NCBI RefSeq assembly: GCF_003315415.1
Contig: NZ_QNSB01000004.1
Location: 300,055-364,054 of the forward strand
Origin: Brevibacterium sanguinis
GTDB lineage: Bacteria; Actinomycetota; Actinomycetes; Actinomycetales; Brevibacteriaceae
Direction of reading: 5' to 3'
Length of the DNA stretch: 64,000 bases
Shown: one piece after another, positions 7,873 to 16,867 of the stretch
How positions within the stretch are numbered: position 1 is the first letter of the stretch
Layout of the letters: each line of letters begins with the position of its first letter
The notes under the pieces: generated by a model
Seen by the model: the letters and a program-made list of their open reading frames with translations, nothing else
Told to the model about the DNA's origin: nothing
Databases searched by the model: none
Made by a program: the position numbers and the translations under genes

Positions 7873-10125
7873 TCAGCTCGCGAGCGACTCCGGGCGCAGG
7901 TCGAGGCGGCGCAGCATCTGCGCGTTGATCGCGACGACGACGGTCGAGGCCGACATGAGGATCGCTCCGACGCTCATCGGCAGGATGAAGCCGACCGGGG
8001 CGAGGATCCCCGCTGCCAGCGGCACCGAGATGAGGTTGTAGCCGGCGGCCCACCACAGGTTCTGCTTCATCTTCCGATAGGTCGCGCGGGAGAGCTCGCC
8101 CACGGACAGCACGGCCCGCGGATCGTCCGACGCGAGGATCACCCCGGCCGAGCCGATCGCGACATCCGTGCCCGCGCCGATCGCGATTCCGACATCCGCC
8201 TGCGCCAGGGCGGGAGCGTCGTTGACTCCGTCGCCGACCATCGCGACCCTCCGCCCCTCGTCCTGCAGCTGACGGACCTTCGCTGCCTTGGCCTCCGGCC
8301 GGACTCCCGCGAACACCCGGTCGATGCCGAGTTCGTCCGCCACGGACTGCGCCACCGCCTCGGCGTCTCCCGTGATCATCACGACCTGGGATCCTGCGGC
8401 ATGAAGGGCGTCGACGGCCTCCCGGGACTCCGGGCGGATCTCGTCGGCCAGGCGCAGGGCGCCGATGACGGTCGAGTCCCGGAGCACGTGGAGGATGATC
8501 GCGCCCTCCTCCCGCCAGTCCTCGGCGATCGACAGCTCCGAGACTCCACGGGAGGAGAGCAGATGAGGCCCGCCGACCTCCACCTCGGCGCCGTCGACCC
8601 TCGCCCTGACTCCGACGGCCGGTGAGGACGAGAAGTCGGCGGCGCGCGGGATCTCGAGTTCGCGGTCGGCAGCGGCACGGACGATGGCCTTCGCCAGCGG
8701 GTGCTCGCTGTCGGACTCGGCGGCCGCGGCCAGGGCGAGGACCGCCTCGGCGCGGGCCTCGGCGTCGTCTGCGGCCTCGACGGCGGTCACGGTCGGCTCA
8801 CCCTTCGTCAAGGTGCCGGTCTTGTCGAAGAGGACGGTGTCGACAGTGCGCATCGTCTCGAGCGCGAGGCGGTCCTTGATGAGGATTCCGGCGCGGGCCG
8901 CGCGCTCGGTGGCGATGGACACGACGAGCGGGATCGCCAGGCCCAGCGCATGGGGGCAGGCGATGACGAGCACGGTGATGGTGCGGACGACCGCGTCGTC
9001 GGGCAGCCCGAGCACGCTCCAAACGAGTGCGGTGACGACGGCGACGCCGAGGGCGAACCAGAAGAGCCAGGCCGCTGCGGTGTCGGCGATGCGCTGCGCG
9101 CGGGAGGTCGACGACTGCGCGTCGGAGACGAGCTTCCGGATGCCGGCCAGAGCCGTGTCGTCGCCGGTCGCGGTGACCTCGATCCGGACCCCGGAATCGG
9201 TGGCCACGGTGCCGGCGACCACCCCGTCGCCGTGGCCGCGGCGCACCGTCCGCGATTCGCCGGTGATCATCGACTCGTCCATGCTCGCCGACCCGTCGAT
9301 GATCCGACCGTCGGCGGGCACCGCGGAGCCCGGGCGGACGATGACGATGTCGCCGACCCGCAGGTCCGCCGGGGAGACGGTGACGACCTCATCGCCGACC
9401 ACTGTCTCCGCCTCATCGGGCAGGAGCGCGGCCAGGGAGTCGAGCGCCGAGGTGGTCTGCGCGAGCGACCGCATCTCGATCCAGTGCCCTGCGAGCATGA
9501 TGACGATGAGCAGGGCGAGCTCCCACCAGAACTCGAGCTCCGGGTGGAGCAGACCGAGCGAGGCTCCCCAGGAGGAGAGCAAGGCGACAGTGATCGCCAG
9601 CGAGATGAGGAGCATCATCCCCGGCTTGCGGGACCTGGTCTCGCTCCACCCGCCGGTGAGGAACGGTCTGCCGCCCCACACGTACATGACGGTGCCGAGC
9701 AGCGGCGAGATCCAGGCGAGCCAGCCGAGCGGGGTGTCACCGCCATGCTCCGCTCCGGTTGCGGGAGCGCCGGCTGCCCCGGCGGCACCCGGGATCTCGT
9801 AGCCGACGAGGTGCGCGAACATCGGGCTGAATCCGATGACGGGGATCGCGAAGACGAGCATGATCCAGAACAGCCGGCGGAACTGCCCGACGTGGTCGCC
9901 GTGGCCGGAGTGACCTGCGTGGCCGGAATGGCCCGAATGGCCGGCGCTGTGGCCGGGGTGTCCTTCGTGATCGCCATGACCGGGGTGGTGCGAGTGGCCG
10001 GCGTGGTCGGTGTGGCCCGCGGGGCCGGCGTTGCTGCTGTCCTCGGAGTGATGCTCATGCGCATCGCGCTCGACCTGGTCGGCCATCGACGGATGGCCCC
10101 TGTGCTGTTCGTGACTGCGGCTCAT
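7873..10125 (-). CDS. copB: Copper-exporting P1B-type ATPase, CopB type, with His-rich N-terminus
   Basis: About 750 residues. The first ~80 residues hold dozens of His in GHSGH/GHxGH repeats, a metal-binding tail that replaces CXXC domains. Then come membrane helices, the actuator loop with TGES, the channel motif CPH (VIACPHALGL), which marks the CopB subgroup in place of CPC of CopA, the phosphorylation site DKTGTLTKG, the SEHPLAK motif, the hinge GDGVNDAPAL and a final helix with MSASTVVVAINA. It should pump copper out of the cell. A CsoR-like box lies just before the start, and the -10 element may place the transcript start at the ATG itself; ATG 10086 is an alternative start. No CsoR gene is in the window. 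Confidence 0.93.
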   Translation of the reverse strand: MSRSHEQHRGHPSMADQVERDAHEHHSEDSSNAGPAGHTDHAGHSHHPGHGDHEGHPGHSAGHSGHSGHAGHSGHGDHVGQFRRLFWIMLVFAIPVIGFSPMFAHLVGYEIPGAAGAAGAPATGAEHGGDTPLGWLAWISPLLGTVMYVWGGRPFLTGGWSETRSRKPGMMLLISLAITVALLSSWGASLGLLHPELEFWWELALLIVIMLAGHWIEMRSLAQTTSALDSLAALLPDEAETVVGDEVVTVSPADLRVGDIVIVRPGSAVPADGRIIDGSASMDESMITGESRTVRRGHGDGVVAGTVATDSGVRIEVTATGDDTALAGIRKLVSDAQSSTSRAQRIADTAAAWLFWFALGVAVVTALVWSVLGLPDDAVVRTITVLVIACPHALGLAIPLVVSIATERAARAGILIKDRLALETMRTVDTVLFDKTGTLTKGEPTVTAVEAADDAEARAEAVLALAAAAESDSEHPLAKAIVRAAADRELEIPRAADFSSSPAVGVRARVDGAEVEVGGPHLLSSRGVSELSIAEDWREEGAIILHVLRDSTVIGALRLADEIRPESREAVDALHAAGSQVVMITGDAEAVAQSVADELGIDRVFAGVRPEAKAAKVRQLQDEGRRVAMVGDGVNDAPALAQADVGIAIGAGTDVAIGSAGVILASDDPRAVLSVGELSRATYRKMKQNLWWAAGYNLISVPLAAGILAPVGFILPMSVGAILMSASTVVVAINAQMLRRLDLRPESLAS

Positions 10126-10135
10126 GCCGTCACCG

Positions 10136-10154
10136 TATACCCCTTAGGGGTATA
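10136..10154. promoter_or_regulatory. CsoR-type copper operator upstream of copB
   Basis: TATACCCCTTAGGGGTATA is a perfect inverted repeat with 8-bp arms and a 3-base centre, 11 bases before the copB start. It matches the C-rich/G-rich palindrome bound by actinobacterial CsoR repressors. On the minus strand it overlaps TTGAAA (a -35 candidate) and TATACG (a -10 candidate), so a bound repressor would block the promoter and Cu(I) would release it. Confidence 0.8.
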
Positions 10155-10357
10155 TTTCAAGGGGTCTCCGGCAATGGAGTCCCCCGCGTACAGCACAGCC
10201 GACCGGCTGTGAGTGCACAGTGCGTGTGTTCTCAGCCGATCGGCCTGTGGTCCGCCGGTGCCTCCGATCGCCACTGGCGGCAGCCTCGCGCAGTGGTCAC
10301 CGGCAGGTGGCGTCCCGTGCGGCGGCTGCGGCCGTGGACCGCGGCCGAGGTTCGCTG

Positions 10358-11353
10358 TCAGCCCTGCGCAATGAGCTCCAGGTTGTCGACGACGCGGTTG
10401 GAGAAGCCCCATTCGTTGTCGTACCAGGCGACGACCTTGACCCGGCGCCCTTCGACCCGGGTCAGCGCCGCGTCGAAGATCGACGAGGCGGGTTCGCCGA
10501 CGATGTCGCTGGAGACGACGGGCTCGGTCTCGTAGACGAGGATCCCCTTGAGCGACCCCTCGGCGGCATCACGGTAGGCGGCGAGCACCTCGTCGCGGGT
10601 GACGTCGCGGGAGACGGTCGTGTTGATCTCGACGATCGAGCCCACGGGCACGGGCACGCGGATCGCATCGCCGCTGAGCTTCCCGTCGAGCTGCGGGAGG
10701 ACGAGGCCGATCGCCTTGGCCGCCCCGGTCGAGGTGGGGATGATGTTGGCGGCGGCCGCCCTGGCGCGACGCGGATCGCGGTGCGGTCCGTCCTGGATGT
10801 TCTGGTCGCCGGTATAGGCGTGGACCGTCGTCATGAATCCCTGCTCGATCCCGGCGAGATCGTCGAGTACCTTGGCCAGCGGGGCGAGGGCGTTCGTCGT
10901 GCACGAGGCATTGGAGATGATCGTGTGCTCAGGCTTGTAGGCGTCGGTGTTCACGCCGTAGGCCAAGGTGACGTCCGCTCCCTTGGACGGTGCGCTGACG
11001 AGCACCTTCTTCGCGCCGGCAGCGATGTGGGCCCGGGCCTTGTCGGCCTTCGTGAAGCGGCCCGTGGCCTCGAGGACGATGTCGACGCCGAGCTCGGCCC
11101 ACGGGAGGTCGGCAGGATCCTTCTCGGCAAGGACTTTGATCGTCCGTCCGTCGACGACGAGACTGTCGCCGTCGACCTCGACCGGTCGGCCGAATCGACC
11201 CAGAGTGGTGTCGAATCTGAGGAGGCGCGCCAGTTCATCGGCGGCGCCGAGGTCGTTGACGGCGACGACGTCGAGTGAGCTGTCGCGTTCGACGAGGGCG
11301 CGCAGGGTGCTGCGGCCGATCCGGCCGAATCCGTTGATGGCGATGCGAGTCAA
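10358..11353 (-). CDS. gap: Glyceraldehyde-3-phosphate dehydrogenase, type I
   Basis: About 331 residues, normal length. Visible are the NAD-binding INGFGRIGR, the catalytic Cys in SNASCTTN, STGAAKAIGLVLPQL, and the C-terminal WYDNEWGFSNR. The enzyme oxidises glyceraldehyde-3-phosphate to 1,3-bisphosphoglycerate in glycolysis or runs in reverse in gluconeogenesis. Start: TTG at 11353 gives MTRIAINGFG with AAGGAG 5 bases upstream; the GTG at 11359 would overlap that ribosome site. The gene stands alone, without pgk or tpi beside it, so it may be a second gap copy or a detached glycolytic gene; the sequence cannot decide. Confidence 0.95.
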   Translation of the reverse strand: MTRIAINGFGRIGRSTLRALVERDSSLDVVAVNDLGAADELARLLRFDTTLGRFGRPVEVDGDSLVVDGRTIKVLAEKDPADLPWAELGVDIVLEATGRFTKADKARAHIAAGAKKVLVSAPSKGADVTLAYGVNTDAYKPEHTIISNASCTTNALAPLAKVLDDLAGIEQGFMTTVHAYTGDQNIQDGPHRDPRRARAAAANIIPTSTGAAKAIGLVLPQLDGKLSGDAIRVPVPVGSIVEINTTVSRDVTRDEVLAAYRDAAEGSLKGILVYETEPVVSSDIVGEPASSIFDAALTRVEGRRVKVVAWYDNEWGFSNRVVDNLELIAQG

Positions 11354-11524
11354 TGCCACTCCTTGAGTTGGGGACCATGTGCGGGCACATCTCCATTGTC
11401 GGCTCCGATGATGCGGCACAACAGTGGCCATCACGACAGTGATCGAAAGGTTCTCGCCAGTACTATTGCCAGATGTCGAAAGATTCCGGCCACAGGCGGG
11501 CGGCCCGCGAAGCCGGCATGCGGG

Positions 11525-12571
11525 TCACTCGCGGTCGGAGAAGTTGTGCCGGTACTCGTTGGGGGTCGTCGAGAGGATCCGCTGGAAGTGCATGCGCAGG
11601 TTCGCCCCGGTCCCCAGCCCCACCTCATCGGCGATCTGCTCGATGCCGAGGTCCGTGTTCTCGAGCAGCTCCCGGGCCAGATCGACGCGGGCACGGAGCA
11701 CCCACTGCATCGGCGTGTAGCCGGTGTCCTCGACGAACCGCCGGGAGAAGGTCCGCACGGAGACCCCGGCGTTGGCCGCGAGATCCCCCAGGGTCAGCGG
11801 CTCACCGATGTGCTCGAGCGCCCACTGCCTGGTGTCGGCGAACACCTCGCCCAGGGGTTCGGGGACGCTGCGCGGCACGTACTGCGCCTGACCGGCGCTG
11901 CGGTAGGCGGCGGCGACCAGCCGTCTGGCCACCTGGTTCGACAGTCCGACCCCGTGGTCATGACGGATGAGATGAAGGCAGAGGTCGATCGCCGAGGCGG
12001 CCCCCGCCGAGGTCAGCAGCCGCTCCCCCGAGACGAAGAGGACGTTCTCATCGACGGCGATCGAGGGGTATCGCTTCGCCAGCTCCTTCGCGTGCGCCCA
12101 GTGAGTCGTCGCTCGACGGCCGTCGAGCAGCCCCGTGCGGGCGAGGACGAAGGTTCCGGTGGAGATCGCGACGAGCCGTGAACCGGCCTCGAATGCGGAG
12201 AGCAGAGCTCCGATGACCGCTCCGGAGGGCTCGCCTGCCACCGCCGAGGCGGAACCGGGGATGACGATCGTGCCCGCGCCCTCGAGCGCGTCGAGTCCGC
12301 GGTCGATCGAGTAGTCGAGGCCCTCGGCGCCGGCGAGCACCCCCGGGACCGGGGTGCAGACCTCGACGGCGTAGGGCCAGCTGCCCGGAACCGCGGCTCG
12401 TCCTCCAGTGCCCGCACCGGCAACGACCGGGGCCGGGCTCGAGCCCTCGCCGAAGATCTGCGCCGGGACGCCGAGATCCATGGCGGAGACACCGGCGAGG
12501 GCGAGGACGACGATGCGGTGGGGCTTCGCGCGCGACTTCTCGCGCGCACTCGCCCGAGGGTCGAGGCTCAT
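11525..12571 (-). CDS. GlxA/FtrA-type AraC transcriptional regulator (DJ-1/PfpI + HTH)
   Basis: About 348 residues. The N-terminal half (~20-195) is a DJ-1/PfpI-like class I glutamine-amidotransferase fold (IVVLALAGVSAMDLGVPAQIF... IAISTGTFVLARTGLLDGRRATTHW). The C-terminal half (~235-335) has two AraC helix-turn-helix units (TLGDLAANAGVSVRTFSRRF and GIEQIADEVGLGTGANLRMHF). Where DJ-1 has a reactive Cys, this protein has Thr in ISTGTFVLA, as usual for the regulator group, so it is a ligand sensor and not an enzyme. It lies 170 bases upstream of gap on the same strand; whether it controls gap is unknown. Confidence 0.9.
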   Translation of the reverse strand: MSLDPRASAREKSRAKPHRIVVLALAGVSAMDLGVPAQIFGEGSSPAPVVAGAGTGGRAAVPGSWPYAVEVCTPVPGVLAGAEGLDYSIDRGLDALEGAGTIVIPGSASAVAGEPSGAVIGALLSAFEAGSRLVAISTGTFVLARTGLLDGRRATTHWAHAKELAKRYPSIAVDENVLFVSGERLLTSAGAASAIDLCLHLIRHDHGVGLSNQVARRLVAAAYRSAGQAQYVPRSVPEPLGEVFADTRQWALEHIGEPLTLGDLAANAGVSVRTFSRRFVEDTGYTPMQWVLRARVDLARELLENTDLGIEQIADEVGLGTGANLRMHFQRILSTTPNEYRHNFSDRE

Positions 12572-12609
12572 AGTGCCTCAAGTCTAGGCAACGGTGAGCC
12601 GGGTCGGGC

Positions 12610-14085
12610 TCAGGCGACGACGCTCTCGACGCGTCCGGACGATCGGGCGGGCGCCGCCTCGGCGATGGCCTCGAACATCGCCAGGGTGGCGTGCTGGCCG
12701 GCCAGCCGCACCGGTTCCGGATCGCTTGAGAACTTCACGCCCACGGTCTGTGTGGCGCGGTCGATGTAGAGCATCTGGCCATGGATGCCGATGCCGACGA
12801 CGACGTCGCGGCCGGCGGACGGCACCCAGAACTGACTGCGGTACATGCCGCCCGGATAGGACGGGCCCGAGGCGGAGGCGGCGAACGCCTCGGCGGAGTC
12901 GGGACCGCCGGCGAAGATGTCGTCGATCCAGGACTGACTGATGACCCTGCGGCCCTCGGCAGTCACCCCGCCGCGCGCGATGAGCTCGCCGAAGCGCGCG
13001 AGATCGCGCAGGGTGGTGCTGATGGCGCCGTCGACGATCGATCCGCCCCAGTGGTCCTGGCACACCTGTGCGGAGTGGGCGGCGCCGATCTTCGACCAGA
13101 CGTACTCGCTCGCGACGACGGCGAAGGGCCGGCCGGTCACGGCTTCGCAGATCCAGCCCAGCACGTCGGTCTCGCAGCTGCGATAGAGGAAGGGTCCGCC
13201 GTGCTCACGTTCGCGGGTGAGCCCGGTCAGGTACTCCTTGATCCCGTTCGCCGAGGCGGCGGTGCGCGGCGCCATGTCGACGGCCTCGAACAGCGCACGG
13301 ATCTCGGAGTCCTCGACGAGGTACTCCTCGGAGAACCTCACTCCCGAGCGCATGTCGAGGACGTCGCGGACGGTAGCGCCGGCATAGCCGCTGTCGGCGA
13401 GCATCGGCAGGTAGGTGGTGACGAGCTCGTCGGGGCAGATGAGGCCCGCATCAGTGAGGCTTCCGACGACGGTCGAGACGACGGACTTGCTCACCGAGAA
13501 CAGCATATGGCGCCGCGCCGGCTTCATCGGCCACGCGTACTCCTCGGCCAGGGCGACCCCATCGCGGGTGACGATCCAGGCATCGGTGAAGGTGTTGGCC
13601 AGTGCGTCGCCGACGCTCGTCCAGCTCTCGTCGATCGCCGGCCACTTCGCGCGGTCGAGTCGCAGCGAGCGGTAGTCGTTCTCCTCGGTGACGAACTTCC
13701 GGACCGGCCCGACTCCCCTCGGGATGCCGGCAGTGGGAAAGAGCTCCTCGATCCGGGTCAGCGAGAAGGCGAAGTACTCCGGCCATTTCCAGGAGTCGAG
13801 GTCGATGCGTTCGAGCACTCTCTCCGACGGGTCGACGATGGCATCCTCGCTCGCCGAGGAGAGCCTGCCGATCGCCGGCAGCGGCTGCGCGGGCGCGGCG
13901 TCGGCCGCAACGGCCTCGGTCGCTTCGACGAGGTCGGCCGGTCGCGGCCGTGCGGGTTTCGCGATTGTCGATTCCATGGAGTCGAAGGTGCCTCTGATGC
14001 CTTTCGTATTGCCCGACAGGGCCCCGAGCCGACGCATCGGAGGGTTCTTGGCCAGGTCACGCAGGAATTTCCTCACGTCAGCCAT
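12610..14085 (-). CDS. Serine hydrolase of the beta-lactamase/6-aminohexanoate-dimer hydrolase type
   Basis: About 491 residues, the beta-lactamase (class C/penicillin-binding) fold. The nucleophile motif SXXK is seen as LFSVSKSV, the second motif is YRSCETD (in place of YXN), and GQMLYIDR near the C-terminus corresponds to the KTG-strand region. YRSC with a following DVLGWICE is characteristic of the NylB-like group that hydrolyses amide or ester oligomers. The first ~100 residues form a charged N-terminal extension with no predicted signal peptide. The start at 14085 has GGAGGTGGAGC upstream. The natural substrate is unknown; cell wall peptides, esters or xenobiotic amides are all possible. 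Confidence 0.85.
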   Translation of the reverse strand: MADVRKFLRDLAKNPPMRRLGALSGNTKGIRGTFDSMESTIAKPARPRPADLVEATEAVAADAAPAQPLPAIGRLSSASEDAIVDPSERVLERIDLDSWKWPEYFAFSLTRIEELFPTAGIPRGVGPVRKFVTEENDYRSLRLDRAKWPAIDESWTSVGDALANTFTDAWIVTRDGVALAEEYAWPMKPARRHMLFSVSKSVVSTVVGSLTDAGLICPDELVTTYLPMLADSGYAGATVRDVLDMRSGVRFSEEYLVEDSEIRALFEAVDMAPRTAASANGIKEYLTGLTREREHGGPFLYRSCETDVLGWICEAVTGRPFAVVASEYVWSKIGAAHSAQVCQDHWGGSIVDGAISTTLRDLARFGELIARGGVTAEGRRVISQSWIDDIFAGGPDSAEAFAASASGPSYPGGMYRSQFWVPSAGRDVVVGIGIHGQMLYIDRATQTVGVKFSSDPEPVRLAGQHATLAMFEAIAEAAPARSSGRVESVVA

Positions 14086-14389
14086 GCTCCACCTCCACAG
14101 GACTCGATCGGCATGGACGAGCCTACCCTGTGGACGCACCCTCGGATACTCGGAAGCCGTCGGCGCCGGCCGCCGCGAGCAAGGAGTGCTGCCGTGGATT
14201 CGGCATCGCCCGCGCGAGCGGTCAGAACAGTTACCAAACGGTTGATCAGTCTACACCAGCGGGCTCGGCAAGGGCGAGCCAAGCGGTCCGGCCGGCTCGT
14301 GGATTCCATCACCTGTCGACGCCGGCGACTGTGACGCGATCCTGCGACTCTCCGGTGCGCCGGGGAAACCGGCGGATAGACTCACGCTC
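14086..14389. other. Divergent intergenic region, no gene
   Basis: These 304 bases separate the divergent serine hydrolase and MetE-like genes and must hold both promoters. A candidate inverted pair, ACC-AAAC-GGT around 14231-14242 (TTACCAAACGGTTG), resembles sites of TetR-type repressors but is too short to call. No small gene, RNA gene or long repeat is seen. Confidence 0.4.
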
Positions 14390-15445
14390 ATGACGAATTC
14401 GACACCCAGGCTGACCGGCGCACACCTCGTCGGCTCCGTCAGCCAGGACACCGCTGCTGACACCTTCACCATCGTCTCCGAGCACCTCGGCGATGCGGTG
14501 GCACGCATTCCCGACGGCGAGGTCGGCGAGCGCTTCCACTGGATGCTGTTCCAGGGTTCCGCCTTCGAGGCGACCGCGGGACTCAGCCGACTGCCCATCG
14601 ACCCGATCCTCGTCGCCGGATTCGACGTCCGCCCCTTCGCCATCGACGCCGACACCGAGTCCCTCGAGTTCGGCCCCCTCGGCTATGCCGCCGCGGCCGC
14701 CGACTCCTACGCGGACTTCTCCCGCCTCCGGGACGCCGGCACGATCCCGGAGGGAATCCGGTTCCAGGTCAGCCTGCCCTCTCCGCTGGCCCCCGTGACG
14801 ACGTTCGTCGCGCCGGCGGATCGGAAACGGGTCTACCCGGCGTACCGCGATGCCCTCGCCCGCGAGATCCGCGCCATCACCGAGGCTGTCCCCCACGAGG
14901 ACCTGGCGATCCAGTTCGACCTCGCCACGGAGTTCGCCTACATCGAGAAGGTGAACCTCGGCGGCGGGGTGCCGCAGCTGTGGACCGACGGGGACCTCGT
15001 CGCGGACCTCGTCTCCCTCGTCGCCGAGGCGGCCGCCCACGTCCCGGACGACGTCGAGCTCGGCTTCCACCTCTGCTACGGAGACGTCGGCGAGAAGCAC
15101 TTCACCGAACCGCCGACGACCGAGAACCTCGTCAGGGTCGCCAACGAGCTGACCCGGCAGGTCGCCCACCCGATCGCATGGATTCACCTGCCGGTGCCGA
15201 TCGAGCGCTGCGACGACGACTACTTCGCACCGCTGGCCGGGCTGAAGACGGACCGGGCACGGATCGTCCTCGGACTCGTCCACCACGAGGACGGCATCGA
15301 GGGCGCACAGCGACGGATCGCCGCAGCGGGCCGCTGGATCCCGGAGTTCGGCATCGCGACGGAATGCGGATTCGGACGCGGACCCAAGGAGCGCACTCCC
15401 GGTCTGCTCCAGCTGCACGCCGACATCCTCGACCGCTTCGCCTGA
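14390..15445 (+). CDS. MetE C-terminal-like (UROD/MetE superfamily) protein
   Basis: About 351 residues forming a TIM barrel like the catalytic domain of cobalamin-independent methionine synthase. Candidate zinc ligands are visible: HLCYGD (His-x-Cys) and ATECGFGR near the C-terminus. GEVGERFHWM near residue 40 resembles the start of the family. The long N-terminal half of true MetE (residues 1-400) is absent, so it is not a full methionine synthase. Such short MetE-like proteins act in methyl transfer to thiols or in unknown reactions. It stands alone with weak ribosome-site sequence; the start fits the family N-terminus. Confidence 0.78.
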   Translation: MTNSTPRLTGAHLVGSVSQDTAADTFTIVSEHLGDAVARIPDGEVGERFHWMLFQGSAFEATAGLSRLPIDPILVAGFDVRPFAIDADTESLEFGPLGYAAAAADSYADFSRLRDAGTIPEGIRFQVSLPSPLAPVTTFVAPADRKRVYPAYRDALAREIRAITEAVPHEDLAIQFDLATEFAYIEKVNLGGGVPQLWTDGDLVADLVSLVAEAAAHVPDDVELGFHLCYGDVGEKHFTEPPTTENLVRVANELTRQVAHPIAWIHLPVPIERCDDDYFAPLAGLKTDRARIVLGLVHHEDGIEGAQRRIAAAGRWIPEFGIATECGFGRGPKERTPGLLQLHADILDRFA

Positions 15446-15474
15446 AGGACGCCGGCGCTCACCGCCTGAGACGA

Positions 15475-16155
15475 TCAGCGCCGCCGGCGGCCGGCCTCGT
15501 CACGGTTCCACAGCTGATGGGTGAGGCCGTCGGTGCTGATCGTCTCGATCGTGAAGCGGTCCTCGATGCCCGCGAGCCCGTCGAGGAGCCGGACTCCGGT
15601 GCCGAGCACGACGGGCACGATCGTCAGGTGGAGGAAGTCGATGAGGTCCGCCTCGAGGAACTGCCGGACTGTCGACGGACCCCCGCCGATCCTCACGTCC
15701 AGTCCCCCGGCCGCTTCCTGTGCTCGGCGCAGCGCGTCCTCCGGAGAGGCGTCGATGAAGTGGAAGCTCGTCCCGTTCCCGAACTCGATCGGCTCGCGCG
15801 GGTGATGGGTGAGGACGAAGACCGGGGTGCGGAACGGCGGGGCATCTCCCCACCAGCCCTGCCATCCGTCGTCGGACCAGCCCCCGGTCTGCGGACCGAA
15901 CTTCCGCCGCCCCATGATCTCGGCTCCGATCCCCTGCCCCCACAGGCTGATCAGCGCCCGGTCAACCGTGATCGGGGCATCGGCCCCGTCCACACCGTCG
16001 ATGACCCGACCGTCGAAGCGGCTGAAGAGGAGCTCGGCTCCCCCGATGGGCTGGTCGACGGTCACGGTGTCGCCGGCGGCGAAGCCGTCGAGTGAGACGA
16101 GCATGTTGTGCACCCGCGTGCGCGGCGCCCTCTGGGTCGGCGTCCTCGGGCCCAT
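15475..16155 (-). CDS. RibD C-terminal/dihydrofolate reductase family protein (second of a tandem pair)
   Basis: About 226 residues. It begins with HNMLVSLDGFAAG, the typical start of DHFR-like RibD_C proteins, then has GAEIMGRRKFG (cofactor loop), VFVLTHHPRE, the conserved IGGG (DVRIGGGPSTVRQFLEADLIDFLHL) and VPVVLGTGVRLL. Actinobacterial proteins of this type bind NADPH or flavin-like cofactors, and few have known substrates. It starts one base after the stop of the upstream paralogue, so it is translationally coupled. The two clearly share ancestry along their whole length. ATG 16155 is taken although the first ~14 residues are Arg/Pro-rich and may not be translated. Confidence 0.85.
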   Translation of the reverse strand: MGPRTPTQRAPRTRVHNMLVSLDGFAAGDTVTVDQPIGGAELLFSRFDGRVIDGVDGADAPITVDRALISLWGQGIGAEIMGRRKFGPQTGGWSDDGWQGWWGDAPPFRTPVFVLTHHPREPIEFGNGTSFHFIDASPEDALRRAQEAAGGLDVRIGGGPSTVRQFLEADLIDFLHLTIVPVVLGTGVRLLDGLAGIEDRFTIETISTDGLTHQLWNRDEAGRRRR

Positions 16156-16156
16156 C

Positions 16157-16807
16157 TCAGGCCCGCCGGGAGTACGTCAGGTGGATCGTTCCGCTCTCGG
16201 CGACCTCACCGGAGACGGTGTAGCCCTCTTCGAAGCCTCGCAGTCCGTCCCACAGGCGCTCGCCGTCGCCGAGGACATATGGGGCGATCGCGATGTGCAG
16301 TCGGTCGATGAGCCGCTCCTTCGCAAACGTCCTCACGACATCGAGTCCTCCGCCGATCCGCACGTCCTCGTCACCCGCGGCCTCTCGGGCGCGCTCGAGA
16401 ACCTCGGCGGGCTCGGCCGAGAGGAAGTGGAACGTGGTTCCGCCCTCCATCTCCAGATCCGGGCGCTCCTCGTGGGTGAGGACGAACACCGGGCACCTGA
16501 ACGGCGGTTCGGCTCCCCACCAGCCTCGCCAGTCGGGGTCGTCGCGGTGAAGATGGAGTCCGAACATCCCGGCCCCCATGATCTCCGCACCGACTCCCTC
16601 GAACGAGGCCTTCGCATACTTGTCGTCGATCCCGGTCGTCCCCCTGCCCTCGGTCTCGCCGAGGACTCGCTCGCGGAACGTCCTCGTCGCGGCGAATGCC
16701 TTGGTCAGCGTCGTCCAGTCCTTCCCGAAAGGGTCGTCGGGAGTCCAGTCCCCGGGAATTCCCACTCCGTCGACGGACACATTGAGATCGACTCGCACGA
16801 CAGACAT
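16157..16807 (-). CDS. RibD C-terminal/dihydrofolate reductase family protein (first of a tandem pair)
   Basis: About 216 residues, paralogous to the next gene in the operon: GAEIMGAGMFG, a tryptophan-rich DWRGWWGAEPPF loop, CPVFVLTHEERP, the DVRIGGGLDVVRTFAKERLIDRLHI segment and a VLGDGERLWDGL end. The start at 16807 gives MSVVRVDLNVSVDG with AAGGAGAAGGAA upstream. The gene is divergent from an HxlR regulator, with a perfect palindrome between them, which suggests induction by a small toxic or redox-active compound. Substrate and cofactor are not readable from the sequence. Confidence 0.87.
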   Translation of the reverse strand: MSVVRVDLNVSVDGVGIPGDWTPDDPFGKDWTTLTKAFAATRTFRERVLGETEGRGTTGIDDKYAKASFEGVGAEIMGAGMFGLHLHRDDPDWRGWWGAEPPFRCPVFVLTHEERPDLEMEGGTTFHFLSAEPAEVLERAREAAGDEDVRIGGGLDVVRTFAKERLIDRLHIAIAPYVLGDGERLWDGLRGFEEGYTVSGEVAESGTIHLTYSRRA

Positions 16808-16822
16808 TTCCTTCTCCTTCGA

Positions 16823-16845
16823 AGTGATTGTAGAATGCAATCACT
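16823..16845. promoter_or_regulatory. Operator palindrome between reductase pair and HxlR regulator
   Basis: AGTGATTG-TAGAATG-CAATCACT has two perfect 8-bp arms around a 7-base centre and lies 15 bases before the reductase start and 22 before the HxlR start. Centre-to-centre spacing and position fit a dimeric winged-helix regulator controlling both directions. The HxlR protein encoded at 16868 is the likely binder. Confidence 0.65.
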
Positions 16846-16867
16846 AAGCTAGACGGGAGGGCCACGA

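Noticed and set aside
10155..10357. Small gene between the CsoR box and gap
   Set aside because: Frames here are short, without ribosome sites, and rich in Arg/His from GC bias; nothing supports translation.
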